Positions 17,756-28,596 of a stretch of 33,370 nt of DNA are shown one piece after another. This DNA comes from Asterionellopsis glacialis (taxonomy: Eukaryota > Bacillariophyta > Plagiogrammaphyceae > Rhaphoneidales > Asterionellopsidaceae), in the NCBI GenBank assembly GCA_014885115.2, contig WKLE02000668.1, positions 1-33,370 of the forward strand, written 5' to 3'. The first letter of the stretch is position 1, and each line of letters opens with the position of its first letter. Both the position numbers and the translations under genes were made by a program. The notes beneath the pieces are model-generated. The model had not been told where the DNA came from. It made no database searches and worked only from the letters and a program-made list of their open reading frames with translations.

Positions 17756-20507
17756 ATGACAAAAAGGCGTAGTACCACCACCAAAAAAATAGAAATTATG
17801 CCATTGAAAAAAATGTTATCCATCATGTCATCGTTGGCAGTAATGGTGATAATGATGATGACTCATCCTAGTGTATTGGTGACAGCATTCGTATCACCAC
17901 CATTACAACCATCTTTTAGAACAACAGCAGCAACAACAACAATAAGTGTAACATCATCAAAAACCAGACGTGTAAAGACACAAGTATTCTCCTCCTCCTC
18001 CTCCTCGGAAGAAGGCACAGCAGCAGGTTTAGCTTCCATCGTAGATGATACAGAGAATGATCCACTACAAGAATGTCGTGAGGTGACTCAAAAAGGTAAA
18101 TTTGATTTATCGACAGCCTTATTTTGTGCAGGATTAGCCTTTGATGCCTACGTCGAACCACCGGAAGATTCGGCACGATGGGAAAAAGGTTCCAAGGGAA
18201 TGAACGTAGCCTTCATGTCCAATGCCTACACACGTAACTTATACAAGGGATTGTTGGAAGTGACACCCTTGAAAATTACAGATTTGCCAGATGAAGATGA
18301 TGCCGCCGAATCCTTAATTACAGGAAATGGAGTCGATGCATACTTATTAGTTGCAGCTGTTGAAGGACAATGGAAGGAAGATATTGAATTAATTGAAAAG
18401 AATCAATACCATGATGGTGTCTTGGGATTAGTGGGTGCCGCGCATGTAGGACGATCGTCCACCGCATGGTCGAATATTGATGAAAAGGAAGCTACTAAAA
18501 TTAAAAAACGAAGAGGTCAAGGTGTACCCTATCACATCAAATCATCATGGGGAAAAGGTGGACAAGCTGTATTTATGGATGAAAAACCCTTTTATGTCTA
18601 TGTACAAGACCCCTCCAAAGTACAGTTGGTCTTTACAGTCATGGACGAAGACAAAATTGGACAAGATTCACCCATAGGGTCAGCCTATCGTAAACTCATT
18701 GATTTGGTCCCCGAGGCTGGATTAACAGGACAAGACTTGGTCAATAAATTGAAAAGTGATGTTTTGGCTAAAATTAAACGTGGCGAAGTGACACAAAATG
18801 ATTTAGAAAATGATGATCCGAATTCAGTTCGGGTCAAATTTGGACCCAAGGGTTGGAAAGGTGATATCAAGTTAACATCCAAACCCGTCAAGAAGGATAA
18901 AAATGGACAAATCATGGCAGCTACCGCGGCGGGAGCCATGATTGCAGGTCCAGCAGGGGCTGCCGTCGGTGGATTTATGGCAAGCATGTATGAAGGAGAG
19001 GTACGTACATTTTGCGTCGCATGAGTTATGTCAGGCTAGGTTTGTTGTACATTAGATATGTGCCAACAGAGTTTTCAACCAAAAACTGCACGCGCTGACT
19101 AATTTCATTGTTTCTCTTTTCTCTCTCTTCTGATACTGTGTAATATAGATTCGTGGAAAGATTGAATTACAACTTCGATATTTACCCATTGCCAATACAG
19201 AAGTGGAACGATCCTCCTATGTTGTCAAGGGTGGATTACCAGGAATTGAATGGGGACAACTCTATGAAAAGTATATTACCAAAACAGTACCAGATACAGA
19301 AGCATTGGCCAATGTACATCATTCAGGAAATGATTTAGAACATTGTTTTTTTATCAATCACGATAAAACTGGATGTTCATGTTCCGTCTATAGATCCTTA
19401 ACCAAAAAATCCATAGTGTTATCCTTCCGCGGTACCTGTGCACCCAAAGATATATTAACAGATGCCTCCATTGTCCAAGAAGCGTGGGTTACCGGCGAAG
19501 ATATCAAGGAAAAGGGTGTTGCCAAGGTCCATGCTGGATTTCGTAGTTCGTTAGATTCTGTATCACGACGTTTGAAGGAATTGTTATTGGCCACTGTGGC
19601 ACCGGGAGATGATATTGCAGAGTACGATATGCTTGTGACAGGACATAGTTTAGGTGGTGCCTTATCTACCTTATTTGTGGCTGACATTGCTGAATTTGGT
19701 ATAGATGCAGGTCGGTCCTTACCCCAACTTGCACCCTCAGAAGCATGGTGGAAGGGTATTGCTACAACCTTCATGTCCAAGGGACAAGAAGCCTTAAATA
19801 GATCACCACCTCCACCACCACGACCTAAATCATTACGTGTCTATAACTTTGGTAGTCCACGTGTCGGAAATGATGCCTTTTGTGAAAAGTTTGCATCCTT
19901 TTTGAAAGATGGACGGATTGATGAAGCCTACCGTATTGTCAATGGGGACGATATCATTGCACGCAATCCACGTACTATGAACGCCTTGGCCTTTGGTAGT
20001 ATTGGATATGAACATTGTGGTCCTACAGTCTTGATTTCTGATTCACCTTCTGAAGATGGAAATGGTGCGACAAGGTTATGGGTAGAAGGTGAAACAGATA
20101 ATAAAAGTTGTCCGGTACGTGATGGTGCTGCCTTAAAAAGTCCATTGGCAGAAGGATCGTTGTTGGGTGATTTATATTCGGCAACACAACAAACTTTGAA
20201 GGGCGATGAAGATAGTGAAAAGGAAGGTGGTACAAACGATATTCTATCATTTGCTTCTAAAATTGGTGATGCTGCAGGGAAGGTAAAAGATCGTTTATCA
20301 TCTGTATCAGCTACAGACCTTACCAGTGTAGTGGGGATTGATGGTGACTTTACTCAACGTGAATTGAAAATTATTCAAAGTTTAATGAGTGGTGATGCTA
20401 TTACACAACATTTAGAAGATAAGTATTATGCTGGAATGGGAAGAGCATCGGGATTTGTTGCTGTTCCTGGTGAAGATATTGCAGAAATGAGCGAAGAAAA
20501 TGCCTAA
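17756..20507 (+). CDS. plastid-targeted class 3 lipase with C2-like N-terminal domain (two exons)
   Basis: Exons 17756-19000 and 19149-20507 give 867 residues. The start is the first in-frame ATG; Met15 (17798) or Met20 (17813) would give a tighter signal peptide. A Met/Val-rich signal ends VTA, then F45, the plastid A-F motif. Residues about 100-440 carry a C2-like region: VQLVFTVMDEDKIGQDSPIG, GWKGDIKLTS and, after a Gly/Ala-rich hydrophobic insert (MAATAAGAMIAGPAGAAVGG), GKIELQLRYLPI. The alpha/beta-hydrolase of the Lipase_3 family follows: SIVLSFRGT, the nucleophile elbow GHSLGG (580-585, Ser582), VYNFGSPRVGN, the acid NGDDII (Asp683 preferred) and YEH (His704). The C-terminal 160 residues look amphipathic and unassigned. 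Class 3 lipases hydrolyse acylglycerols or galactolipids; a plastid membrane-lipid substrate is inferred. All catalytic residues are present. Confidence 0.85.
19001..19148 (+). other. intron of the lipase gene
   Basis: 148 bp, donor GTACGT after codon GAG, acceptor TGTAATATAG, phase 0. A pyrimidine-rich stretch precedes the acceptor (about 19108-19130). Reading through would add only VRTFCVA and a stop, so retention truncates the protein before the lipase domain. Confidence 0.85.
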
Positions 20508-20990
20508 GCAAAAAAGGAGAGCGCAGGAACGGTATGTATATGTTCATAGTACTCCTATATGAAATACCAAGGACCCCTTTTTAGAGAGAAAGTAGTGTAA
20601 TCGCTAACATAACTATACCAGACATTCCTAATCTTTCGAATGTATTCACTAGAATTTCTGTTATAGTCTTATGGTCTGCTGGCTTTGCTTCACCAGTCTC
20701 ATTCTCTACAATAGTATCTAGATGCCACCGAGGAAGAGCACCTTGTCTCTTTAGTGTCTTGAAACGAGAATATTGTGTAGAGGGTTCTTTTGTTTTTCTT
20801 CTTTCGAATCGGGCTTCGGAACGAGACTTTCACGACTCAAGACAGGCGCTCAAGACCAAAAACAGGCGTAGCAAAAGCCATACTTTTTACGATTCACACT
20901 GTCACAACAACTCAACCGTATACCTTATCAATTGTCACTTAACAACTTCTTTCATACTTCGTATCATTTTCGCAGCTACAGTCATAGAAT
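20508..20990. other. intergenic sequence upstream of the ARF gene
   Basis: 483 bp without a supported gene. It contains the 3' flank of the lipase and the 5' flank of ARF. Nothing recognisable beyond short A/T-rich patches; an ORF at 20759-21070 overlaps the ARF start in another frame and is judged a shadow. Confidence 0.55.
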
Positions 20991-21581
20991 ATGGGGCTCT
21001 CACTTTCAACTTTATGGCAATTCATGGTCGGAGGGAAGGAAGACATGAGAATACTCATGCTTGGGCTTGATGCTGCTGGTAAAACTACGATTCTGTACAG
21101 ACTCAAACTAGGCGAGAATGTTACTGCAATACCTACCATTGGCTTTAATGTAGAAACAATCGACTTTCATAATATATCTCTAACAATGTGGGATGTTGGT
21201 GGTCAAGATAGGATTCGTTCCTTGTGGCGTCATTACTATCATGGAACTCAGGGCCTGATTTTTGTGGTGGACTCGAATGACATTAAACGTCTACCGTTAG
21301 CTCGTGAAGAGCTTTTCAAGGTTTTAAATGCTGATGAGCTACAGGGTGTAACAGTTCTCATTTATTGTAACAAGCAAGATCTTCCTAATGCTATAAGTCC
21401 TTCCAAGATGATCGAAGAACTCTCACTCTCTCAGCTTCACCCGAGTCAATGCAAAAAGTGGTATGTTCAGCCTTGTTGTGCTACGAGTGGTAGTGGACTC
21501 TATGAAGGACTTACCTGGTTTGCCAAAGCTCTTAGCGAGAAAAAGAAAACTGAAAAGACCTATTGGGGGAATGTACAGTAA
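20991..21581 (+). CDS. arf: ARF-family small GTPase
   Basis: 196 residues, single exon. It starts MGLSLST; Gly2 fits N-myristoylation, and the following amphipathic stretch matches the ARF N-terminal helix. G motifs are complete: GLDAAGKTT (25-33), PTIGFNVET (48-56, switch I), WDVGGQDR (67-74, switch II), NKQD near 128 and CATSG near the C-terminus. Relative to animal ARF1 there is one extra residue before the P-loop, and the C-terminus is longer, with a Lys-rich end. ARF GTPases recruit coat proteins and lipid-modifying enzymes to Golgi and endosomal membranes when GTP-bound. ARF proper is preferred over ARL because of the switch sequences, though the divergent N-terminus leaves an ARL possible. 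A broken copy follows at 22087. Confidence 0.9.
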   Translation: MGLSLSTLWQFMVGGKEDMRILMLGLDAAGKTTILYRLKLGENVTAIPTIGFNVETIDFHNISLTMWDVGGQDRIRSLWRHYYHGTQGLIFVVDSNDIKRLPLAREELFKVLNADELQGVTVLIYCNKQDLPNAISPSKMIEELSLSQLHPSQCKKWYVQPCCATSGSGLYEGLTWFAKALSEKKKTEKTYWGNVQ

Positions 21582-22086
21582 CCAATAAAAGTTTAATATA
21601 TAAGAATTATAATAGTAACAATGCCGCTTACAAAAATCATCTTGCATCATACAGTCTCTGGTTCAGCTCAGCTCTCTAGAGTTGGCTTGACCGGGTCATC
21701 TTTTTACTACAATACTCTACATATCCTGTACTTGCAACAAATATTAGGTTGAATGCTTTACTTCTTTGGTCACCACCTTTGAAATAATTTTGGGAAATGT
21801 CGAATAGTCTCATCATTGCAGGCCCAACAAGAGGAGGAAATCCTTCGCATCTCCATTTTAGTCTGAACACGACTAAAAGAAAGTAGAGTTTTTGCAGACT
21901 TCGGAGCGCGGAATATTCACGACCTGTAAAAAGAAGCACGACTAAAAAGGCAAGAGTCGAACTTCAAAGGTACCAGTACCCATTTCACACTTCACACACC
22001 ACCAAAACTAAATAAAGTTAGGACTTTGTCCAGAAAAGGTTTTCACATTGTTCACCAAAGAGAACAACTATATATACAGTAACATT
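21582..22086. other. intergenic sequence between ARF and its pseudogene copy
   Basis: About 505 bp. An AATAAA word lies 3 bp after the ARF stop (21584-21589), a possible poly(A) signal although that would mean a very short 3' UTR. A CTCTAGAG word is at 21674-21681. The minus-strand ORF at 21676-21939 shows no domain. I see no copy of the ARF upstream region before 22087. Confidence 0.5.
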
Positions 22087-22688
22087 ATGGGACTATCAAT
22101 TTCAACCCTATGGGAACTTATGGTCTCAGGTAGGGAAGATATGGACGTGAGAATACTAATACTTGGGCTTGATGGTGCAGGTTAAAATACTATTCTATCC
22201 AAACAGAAACGAGGCAAAGAAGGTTATGCAAGACCTACCATTGGTTTTGATGTAGAAACTATCGAATGTGGTGATAACATTTCTCTAACAATGTGGGATG
22301 TTGGTGGTCAAGAAAAGATTCGTTGTTTGTGCCGTCATTACTACCAAGCCACCCAAGGTCTTGTTTTTGTGGTAGACTTGAATGACATTGAACGTCTACC
22401 GTTGGCTCGTGAAGAGCTTTGCAAGGTGTTGAATGTCGACTAGCTTCAAGGTATTCCAGTTTTAATTTATTGCAACGAAGAAGACCTTCTTCCTAACGCC
22501 GTAAGTCCTGCAAAGATGATAGAAGCACTTTCACTTTCTCAACATTATCTCAATTGTTTGTATGTTCAACCCTGTTGTGCAAGATTTGGTAGTGTATGAA
22601 AGACTTACCTGGTTATCTGGAGCCCATACTAATAAAGAGAAAGAAAAGGCAAGATGATAGAGTACCACCACATCGGTGACATACAGTA
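22087..22688 (+). pseudogene. tandem ARF pseudogene
   Basis: Starts MGLSISTLWELMVSGRED and follows the intact ARF almost codon for codon, with long exact nucleotide blocks around TMWDVGGQ and RLPLAREEL. It is disabled by TAA at 22183-22185, exactly where the P-loop Lys should be, by TAG at 22441-22443 replacing a Glu codon, and by a 5-bp loss near 22594-22600 that shifts the frame before the C-terminus. There is also a codon insertion (EEDLL for KQDL), so the NKxD motif is lost as well. Homology to the parent can be followed to about 22688 (end approximate). No intron distinguishes copy and parent, so DNA duplication and retroposition cannot be told apart; no poly-A tail is evident. Confidence 0.9.
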
Positions 22689-22756
22689 CAGTACTATCAG
22701 AAATCCTTTTCTAAAGAGAGTGCGTAGATTTAATTTTTTATTTCTCTATGCTTGTT

Positions 22757-24532
22757 TTATATTTTATTGTCCAAGATATCTTGTCGTAGTTGTGCCATCA
22801 AATTATTCATATAATGTATGTTATGCAATGTTGCCAATGACAACGCCAATGGCTCATTCGCTTTGAATAAATGCCAAAGGTAGGCTCTATCATAATGTGT
22901 ACATGTTTTACATGTACAATTAGGATCAATAGGAACACCATATGATTTACTATGTTTTCCAGCCACGATTCGTATCGTCCCTTCACTTGTCATTAATGTC
23001 CCATGACGCCCAATACGTGTAGGATAACATGAATCCAAGGTATCTAATCCACGAGCAACAGCATTACGAATACTTTCTTCATCTGCTATACCTAACAAGT
23101 GACGTGGTTTAGATTTTCGTTCGGGTGTTTCATCAAACAATGGCATCATCCATGCTAATAATTCTTTCAATTCCTCACGTCCATTCCCCAAGGAACCACC
23201 AATAGCATACCCATCAAAGGGAAGAGATGTCAAGTATTCCACACTTTGAGTACGTAATTCCACATCTACACCACCATGTATCACAGCAAACATGGCTTGC
23301 TCTTTGACATCCTTCAAATGTTCTTTCAAACTCCGTGCTTCCCAACGATGACTTCGATTGACAGATTCTATTAATTCTGACCTGTCAATATGATACGGTG
23401 GTAATTCATCCAATGGTATGATAATGTCAGCTCCAATTTGTTTTTGTGCTTGTACTGTACTTTCAGGGGTTAATAAAAATTTAGATCCATCACGGTAACT
23501 ACGAAATCGCACCCCTTCTTCTGTGACCTTGACAGGATTTTCACCACTGGTATGGGAAGTATCTTTCTTTCGTTTCGTGTGTCTTGTATTGGCACGTTGT
23601 TTCAATTCCACACCCCCACCTTCCTGTGAAGCCTCGGAAGCTAATTTCTTTTCCTTCTCACCTTCATAGGCCAAAGAAAAGACTTGAAATCCACCAGAGT
23701 CGGTAATGAATGGTCCATTGGGACGGTTCGTAAATTTATGGATCCCTCCTGCATTTCCTATCCTATCTGCACCTGGATGCAACATTAAATGATAAGTATT
23801 GGCAAATATTAATTGTTGTCCGGCATCATTGGCATCACGAAAATCAACAGCCTTTAGGGCACCATTGGTTGCTACAGCTACAAATCCAGGTGTATCTATA
23901 ATACCATGGGGCGTATGAATCCTTCCGACGCGTGCTTGACTTTTACTTGATTCATGTAAAATTTCAAAATGAAAAAAATCTTTTTCGACCCATGCTGGAA
24001 ACTCCGATGGATCAGGTAAGGGTGGTGGTGATGGTCGCTGTCTTTTGTGTTTTGTCGTTTTATCGTTTTTTGCCCTGTTTGACTTGTCTTTTGACATTCC
24101 TTGGTAAAAGTATGCACTATTTTTCTTGTTGTTATTGTTCATCTGCTGTTGCATCGTTTCAATCATTATTGGTTGCGATGATGATGACGACGACGATGAT
24201 GTTTGATTTGTACTTGTTGTAACATCATTATGATTCGTAGTTTGTGACAAATATCGTTTTGTGGCAATGATTTGAACCCTTGGTGATACTCTTGGACTTG
24301 TCGTCCTTCTCGGTACAAACGATGATGACGATGTTGAAATAAACGAAGATACACTTCGTGGACGACATAGGCAAGTAATGACAAACATGATGATCATCAA
24401 GATGGGTTTCGTCGTTGTCGTCGTCGTCGTTTTGAAACTGAAATGTCTACTGGTACTTGAGAAATAATTTAATGATAATATAGACGACAACGAAAGCATA
24501 AACCTAACCAGGATTTCTAGTTGTTGTTTCAT
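22757..24532 (-). CDS. tgt: tRNA-guanine transglycosylase, probably plastid-targeted
   Basis: 591 residues from the first ATG; Met46 (24397) is an alternative start. From Met46 a signal-like stretch (MIIMFVITCLCRPRSVSS) is followed by F64, a variant of the A-F plastid motif; the longer form carries 45 extra residues ending in poly-Thr. The catalytic domain begins near 175. DSGGFQ starts at the general Asp278, IIPLDELPPY contains the nucleophile Asp375, and HGGVDVELR and AIGGSLG line the base pocket. Zinc ligands Cys539, Cys541, Cys544 and His570 keep the exact CxCx2Cx25H spacing. A basic insert of about 40 residues (LKQRANTRHTKRKK region) sits after DSGGFQ. TGT exchanges guanine-34 of GUN-anticodon tRNAs for queuine or preQ1. 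The gene is convergent with the ARF pseudogene. Confidence 0.88.
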   Translation of the reverse strand: MKQQLEILVRFMLSLSSILSLNYFSSTSRHFSFKTTTTTTTKPILMIIMFVITCLCRPRSVSSFISTSSSSFVPRRTTSPRVSPRVQIIATKRYLSQTTNHNDVTTSTNQTSSSSSSSSQPIMIETMQQQMNNNNKKNSAYFYQGMSKDKSNRAKNDKTTKHKRQRPSPPPLPDPSEFPAWVEKDFFHFEILHESSKSQARVGRIHTPHGIIDTPGFVAVATNGALKAVDFRDANDAGQQLIFANTYHLMLHPGADRIGNAGGIHKFTNRPNGPFITDSGGFQVFSLAYEGEKEKKLASEASQEGGGVELKQRANTRHTKRKKDTSHTSGENPVKVTEEGVRFRSYRDGSKFLLTPESTVQAQKQIGADIIIPLDELPPYHIDRSELIESVNRSHRWEARSLKEHLKDVKEQAMFAVIHGGVDVELRTQSVEYLTSLPFDGYAIGGSLGNGREELKELLAWMMPLFDETPERKSKPRHLLGIADEESIRNAVARGLDTLDSCYPTRIGRHGTLMTSEGTIRIVAGKHSKSYGVPIDPNCTCKTCTHYDRAYLWHLFKANEPLALSLATLHNIHYMNNLMAQLRQDILDNKI

Positions 24533-25411
24533 GTCTTTTTTTATTATGTTTCTCTTTCTATGAGCGCCTACGAAAATAAACGAAGGAACAGATCAGATCA
24601 GATCAGATTCAATCAAATCGAAAGATGCAAGCAAGAAACAAAGGTTCTCGCTCGTCCTCTTCACTGGTGCAATCTTTCCTCTTGTCTAGCGTCTAAAGGT
24701 TCAACCAACACACTATTTATTAGTTGTTGCAATCAAGGGCTGTCAAAATTTAGAATGTGTGGGCTCATCTAATGTCAGACATTAGAGAGTGCCAACGAAA
24801 GGCGCAACAGACTCTTGATGTTCTGTTCTGTTCTGTGCATCGGCTGTTGATGGATGGGCTCTGAATTTTGTGTGGCTTTGAATTTTTGCGCGTCTCCTCG
24901 CGCATTGACAGAACAGCTTTGCTACAGACAGTCAGTCCGTCAGTACCGTACAGGGTACTTCTGTTATTTCTAGCTCTAGCGTATATTTTTTTTCAGGATT
25001 TCAGTTTCACCCCAAACATCTAATTATATTTGGAGAAAGCTCTTGATCTTTTTTAAAAATAATTTATAAACGTCTTACTGAACAAACTAACATATGTACG
25101 GAGCAGAAAATAGAGACAAAATCATTCCTTACACATACTTGTGTGCTTGTTTATTTTTTACATATTTACGTTTATTTTTCTTCTTCTTTTTCCAACATGG
25201 TTCATTCCAAAAAAAATCAAACTTTCAATGTTTTTTATCGTATGGTTTTTCTCTTTTTGTTCCAAGATTTCTATATAGATTAAATAAACCAATATTCTTT
25301 TGTGTAGTCTCTGTTTCTTTCCCTCCCCTCTGCCACTTCACCCTTGCTGCTCCTGCAGCTACTTTCGTTCGGCACTCTCCATCCATCCATCCATCTATCC
25401 AAAGTTTTTTT
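24533..25411. other. intergenic sequence between TGT and NFS1
   Basis: 879 bp without a supported gene. It contains the TGT 5' flank, including a short GATCA repeat (about 24590-24610), and the NFS1 3' flank with T-rich runs and a short TCCA repeat (about 25378-25400). The plus-strand ORF at 25094-25423 is T-rich with no domain. Confidence 0.55.
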
Positions 25412-27061
25412 TTAATGATGTGAATCTTGTGTCCATTGGATAGTTTTTAAATCAATTCCTTCTTGTACCATTTCCCACAAGGGACTCATTTCACGTAATC
25501 GTTCGACATGTTTTATTAACAATTCCAAGGTAAAGTCAACTTCCTCCTCCGTAGTGAATCGTCCAATCCCAAATCGCAAAGAGGAATGTGCCAATTCATC
25601 ATCGACACCCAAGGCACGTAACACATACGATGGTTCCAACGATGCCGATGTACATGCCGATCCAGAACTTACCGCAACATTCTTCAAGGCCATGAGTAAG
25701 GATTCACCCTCGACATAGGCAAAGGAATAATTTAAACATCCAGGATAGCGATGTTCTGGATCACCATTTTGAATGACTTCAGGGATATTATCCACAATAC
25801 CCTTTTGTAATTTATGACTAAGATAGGTCGTCCATGCGGTATCAATCTCCATTTCCTCTTGTGCCAATTGACATGCTGCACCAAATCCAACACACAAAAA
25901 GTGTGGTAAGGTCCCACTTCGTAATCCACGTTCTTGTCCACCACCACTAAAAATAGGTTCTAATCGGACTCGTGGACGGCGACGAACATACAAGGCACCA
26001 ACCCCCTTGGGACCATAGACTTTATGTCCCGACATGGACATTAAATCAATCTTTAATTCATTCACGTCAATAGGTAATTTACCCACCATTTGAGCTGCAT
26101 CACAATGAAAAATAATTTTCTTCGAACGGCACAATTCACCAATTTCTTGTATAGGTTGAAACGTCCCAATTTCATTATTCACCGCCATGACACTAACTAA
26201 AATCGTATCGTCACGGATCGCTGCCTTTAATTCATCCATACACACTCGTCCTGTAGCATGTTGGACTGGCAAATAGGTGATTTCGTATCCTTCCTGTTCT
26301 AGGAATCGACACGAATCCAACACACATTTATGTTCGGTTTGAGTCGTAATGATATGTTTCTTTCCACGCTTGCCATAAAAGTGAGCGGCTCCCTTGATGG
26401 ATAAATTATTCGATTCCGTAGCACCACTGGTAAATATAATCTCTTTGGAAGAGGCACCGATTAAATTAGCCACTTGTTTACGTGCATCTTCGACAGCATG
26501 TTCGGCATTCCAACCATAGGCATGAGTACGTGAATGTGGATTTCCATACGAACCAATCTACGCAAAAAGAGACGGAACAAAGATAGAGTGAAACAACGAG
26601 ATGAGATAATAACATGAGATGAGTGAGAGAGAAGGATACCAAATCATCAATAATCCATGAACGAAAGAATCCATCTACAACTAAATGAATAAATAAATAA
26701 ATAATCAAGCACGTACCATGTAAGGTAACATTTTATCAAGAACCCGTGGATCCAAAGGTGTAGTGGCACTTGTATCTAAATAAACCGCACGTCCTTCCTT
26801 GAAGGTATCACGAATGTTATAAGGACCTTGTTGCTGTCTATCACTTTGTTGAAGAGACTCGGGAATACTAGTCGTGGCTTGATACCGTGGATCCGATTCC
26901 ATCTTTTTAGGATCAAACGAGGCAGGTGCTTCAGCATCTTGTACGCTACTGCTACTACTCGAACTGCTCAAGGAACGAATGAGGACCGTCGACCTGGTAG
27001 AACTGGTTTGGGTGGAAGCAGCTGTCAATAACCGACGTGTCACCGCTCTAGATGCCAACAT
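25412..27061 (-). CDS. nfs1: mitochondrial cysteine desulfurase (two exons)
   Basis: Exon 1 (27061-26717) and exon 2 (26557-25412) give 496 residues, close to yeast Nfs1 length. The N-terminus ([20 protein letters not shown]) is Arg/Ser/Thr-rich and lacks acidic residues, a mitochondrial presequence. The class V aminotransferase fold follows: [20 protein letters not shown], then across the splice [42 protein letters not shown] with the PLP Lys at 294, [12 protein letters not shown], and the mobile loop [14 protein letters not shown] with the sulfur-carrying Cys417. The C-terminal tail ([18 protein letters not shown]) matches the conserved IscS/Nfs1 tail used for scaffold binding. It removes sulfur from cysteine to give alanine and a persulfide for Fe-S cluster assembly and tRNA thiolation, normally with ISD11 and ISCU. 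Nothing is missing. Confidence 0.95.
26558..26716 (-). other. intron of NFS1
   Basis: 159 bp, donor GTACGT after codon ATG, acceptor TTTTTGCGTAG, phase 0. The joined product [13 protein letters not shown] fits the family without gap. It includes an (AAAT)n-type run near 26683-26705 on the plus strand. Confidence 0.9.
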
Positions 27062-28596
27062 GATGGATGAGAATCGTAGTACAGTATTTGTGATCTATAT
27101 CAAGAAGGATGTCGACTTCACAATTGACAAAGAAGCTACGGGACGGAGGTAATGATGTTAATATCGATGTTGCTGCCGACACGATCTCTCTGTGTCAATC
27201 AAGTAGTGTGTGTTTCCGAAGAAGAACACAACGCCTGCGGACCGAGAGGGACGAAAATCTTGAAAATCTTTCCTTGGACGACTTTTTATTTGCGGTTGTG
27301 ATGCGCGCGATAAAATGTGCGAACGACTTCAAGGGGTAGACGACCTGACTGCTTGTCCACCGTAGGCCTATGCATGTGAGTATGTTCAAAATAGCATATG
27401 TACTTGGTACGCTTGGATTCTTAATTGCTGACGTGGCTTGGTTGTTCCGATTCGTTCATCTGCTTATTCTGCTTCTCGCTAGACTACAATATTACTGCGC
27501 AGACGGACGACGTCCTCGTCCAGCAAAGATCTCCCTGAATCCTAATGAATCTGCAACATGCAAAAACTCCCTGAATCCTAATGAATCTAGAACATGAGCG
27601 ACGAAGGACAGATGATACACACTTGAATTTCATATTGTTATTATTTTTGTTTTTTCAGTGTTTTCACTTTTTCTTGTAGCAATTTGAAATGACTTATGAT
27701 TTCCAAAGATCCAAAATCCCTTCCTTACACCACCACCCACAAGAAAGTGTCTTTTGTCTTGTGATAGTACTGTGACAAGAAGATCTCTCCTAATTATATT
27801 CGCGAAATACAATAGCTCCAATATTGATCAAAAAAAAGGAATAGGCACGCTTTCGCTCAAACTCCACATTTTTTTTCTCAAAATTCAACTGTTTTGACTA
27901 GTAGAGACACAGTCGGTATAGCACTGTCTCTGGTGAATTCTCAAGATGGTTTCAAGTTGCACCAAAGTGACATGCGATTCCAGGGATTTATAGTACTGAA
28001 TTTACTACCAAATTATTATATAAATGTACGTATTGAAATTCAACTGCTGACACCAACCACGCGCTACATACAGTACCTCAAGGATGGTTTCCTTTTTATA
28101 CATCACTGTCTCTTTGTGGTTGACATGATACTCACCGAATCTCTTGTATAGCAACAACGAAAGAATCATATCTATATGTAGGGGTGGTGATCTTGAGCAA
28201 CTCGACCTTTTCTCTTGACAGGATGTAATAACCATAATGATTCCTCGTTTAAGATCAATCACCTCACCCTGCCTTCAAACTTATCCCTCACCAGAATAAT
28301 ATCATTCTTGTACCACAACAATAGAGAACATCGATATGATATCATCTTGTCGTTGCTGTAAACAGAACATGAAACGATGCAGAATGCACCAGCAACACAA
28401 CGTTCTTGTAAGATTCCGGAGCGAAGAATACTGTAGTAATGATCACAAGCCTTCCGTGATGGTGGGTATTTTTTTCATTTGAGTGTTTTTCTCTAGTGAA
28501 ATTCATGTGTATTGTATAACATACAAATGAAATGTAACCTTCTTTGTGAAGTAAATGACATCCCGAGCGTATCATTGACACCCGCGTCAAAATAGA
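27062..28596. other. intergenic sequence between NFS1 and the SDR gene
   Basis: 1.5 kb with no strong gene. The first 300 bp must hold the NFS1 5' flank. A 75-codon plus-strand ORF (27370-27597) has one hydrophobic segment and a 12-residue repeat but no homology I recognise. The remainder (27600-28596) is AT-rich with no domain-bearing ORF; it includes the SDR 3' flank. Confidence 0.5.
27531..27596 (+). repeat. 36-bp direct tandem repeat, about 1.8 copies
   Basis: CTCCCTGAATCCTAATGAAT starts at 27531 and again at 27567. The first 22 bases match exactly and the tails (CTGCAACATG versus CTAGAACATG) differ at two bases. Thirty-six is a multiple of three, so in the 27370 ORF it encodes SLNPNES twice. 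Confidence 0.85.

Noticed and set aside
19388..19780. 130-codon minus-strand ORF
   Set aside because: Antisense shadow of the lipase catalytic domain.
21676..21939. 87-codon minus-strand ORF between ARF and its copy
   Set aside because: No domain or signal, and no sign of splice extension or conservation.
22183..22185. Stop-codon reassignment or readthrough instead of an ARF pseudogene
   Set aside because: TAA, TAG and TGA end other genes here normally, and a separate 5-bp frameshift also breaks the copy.
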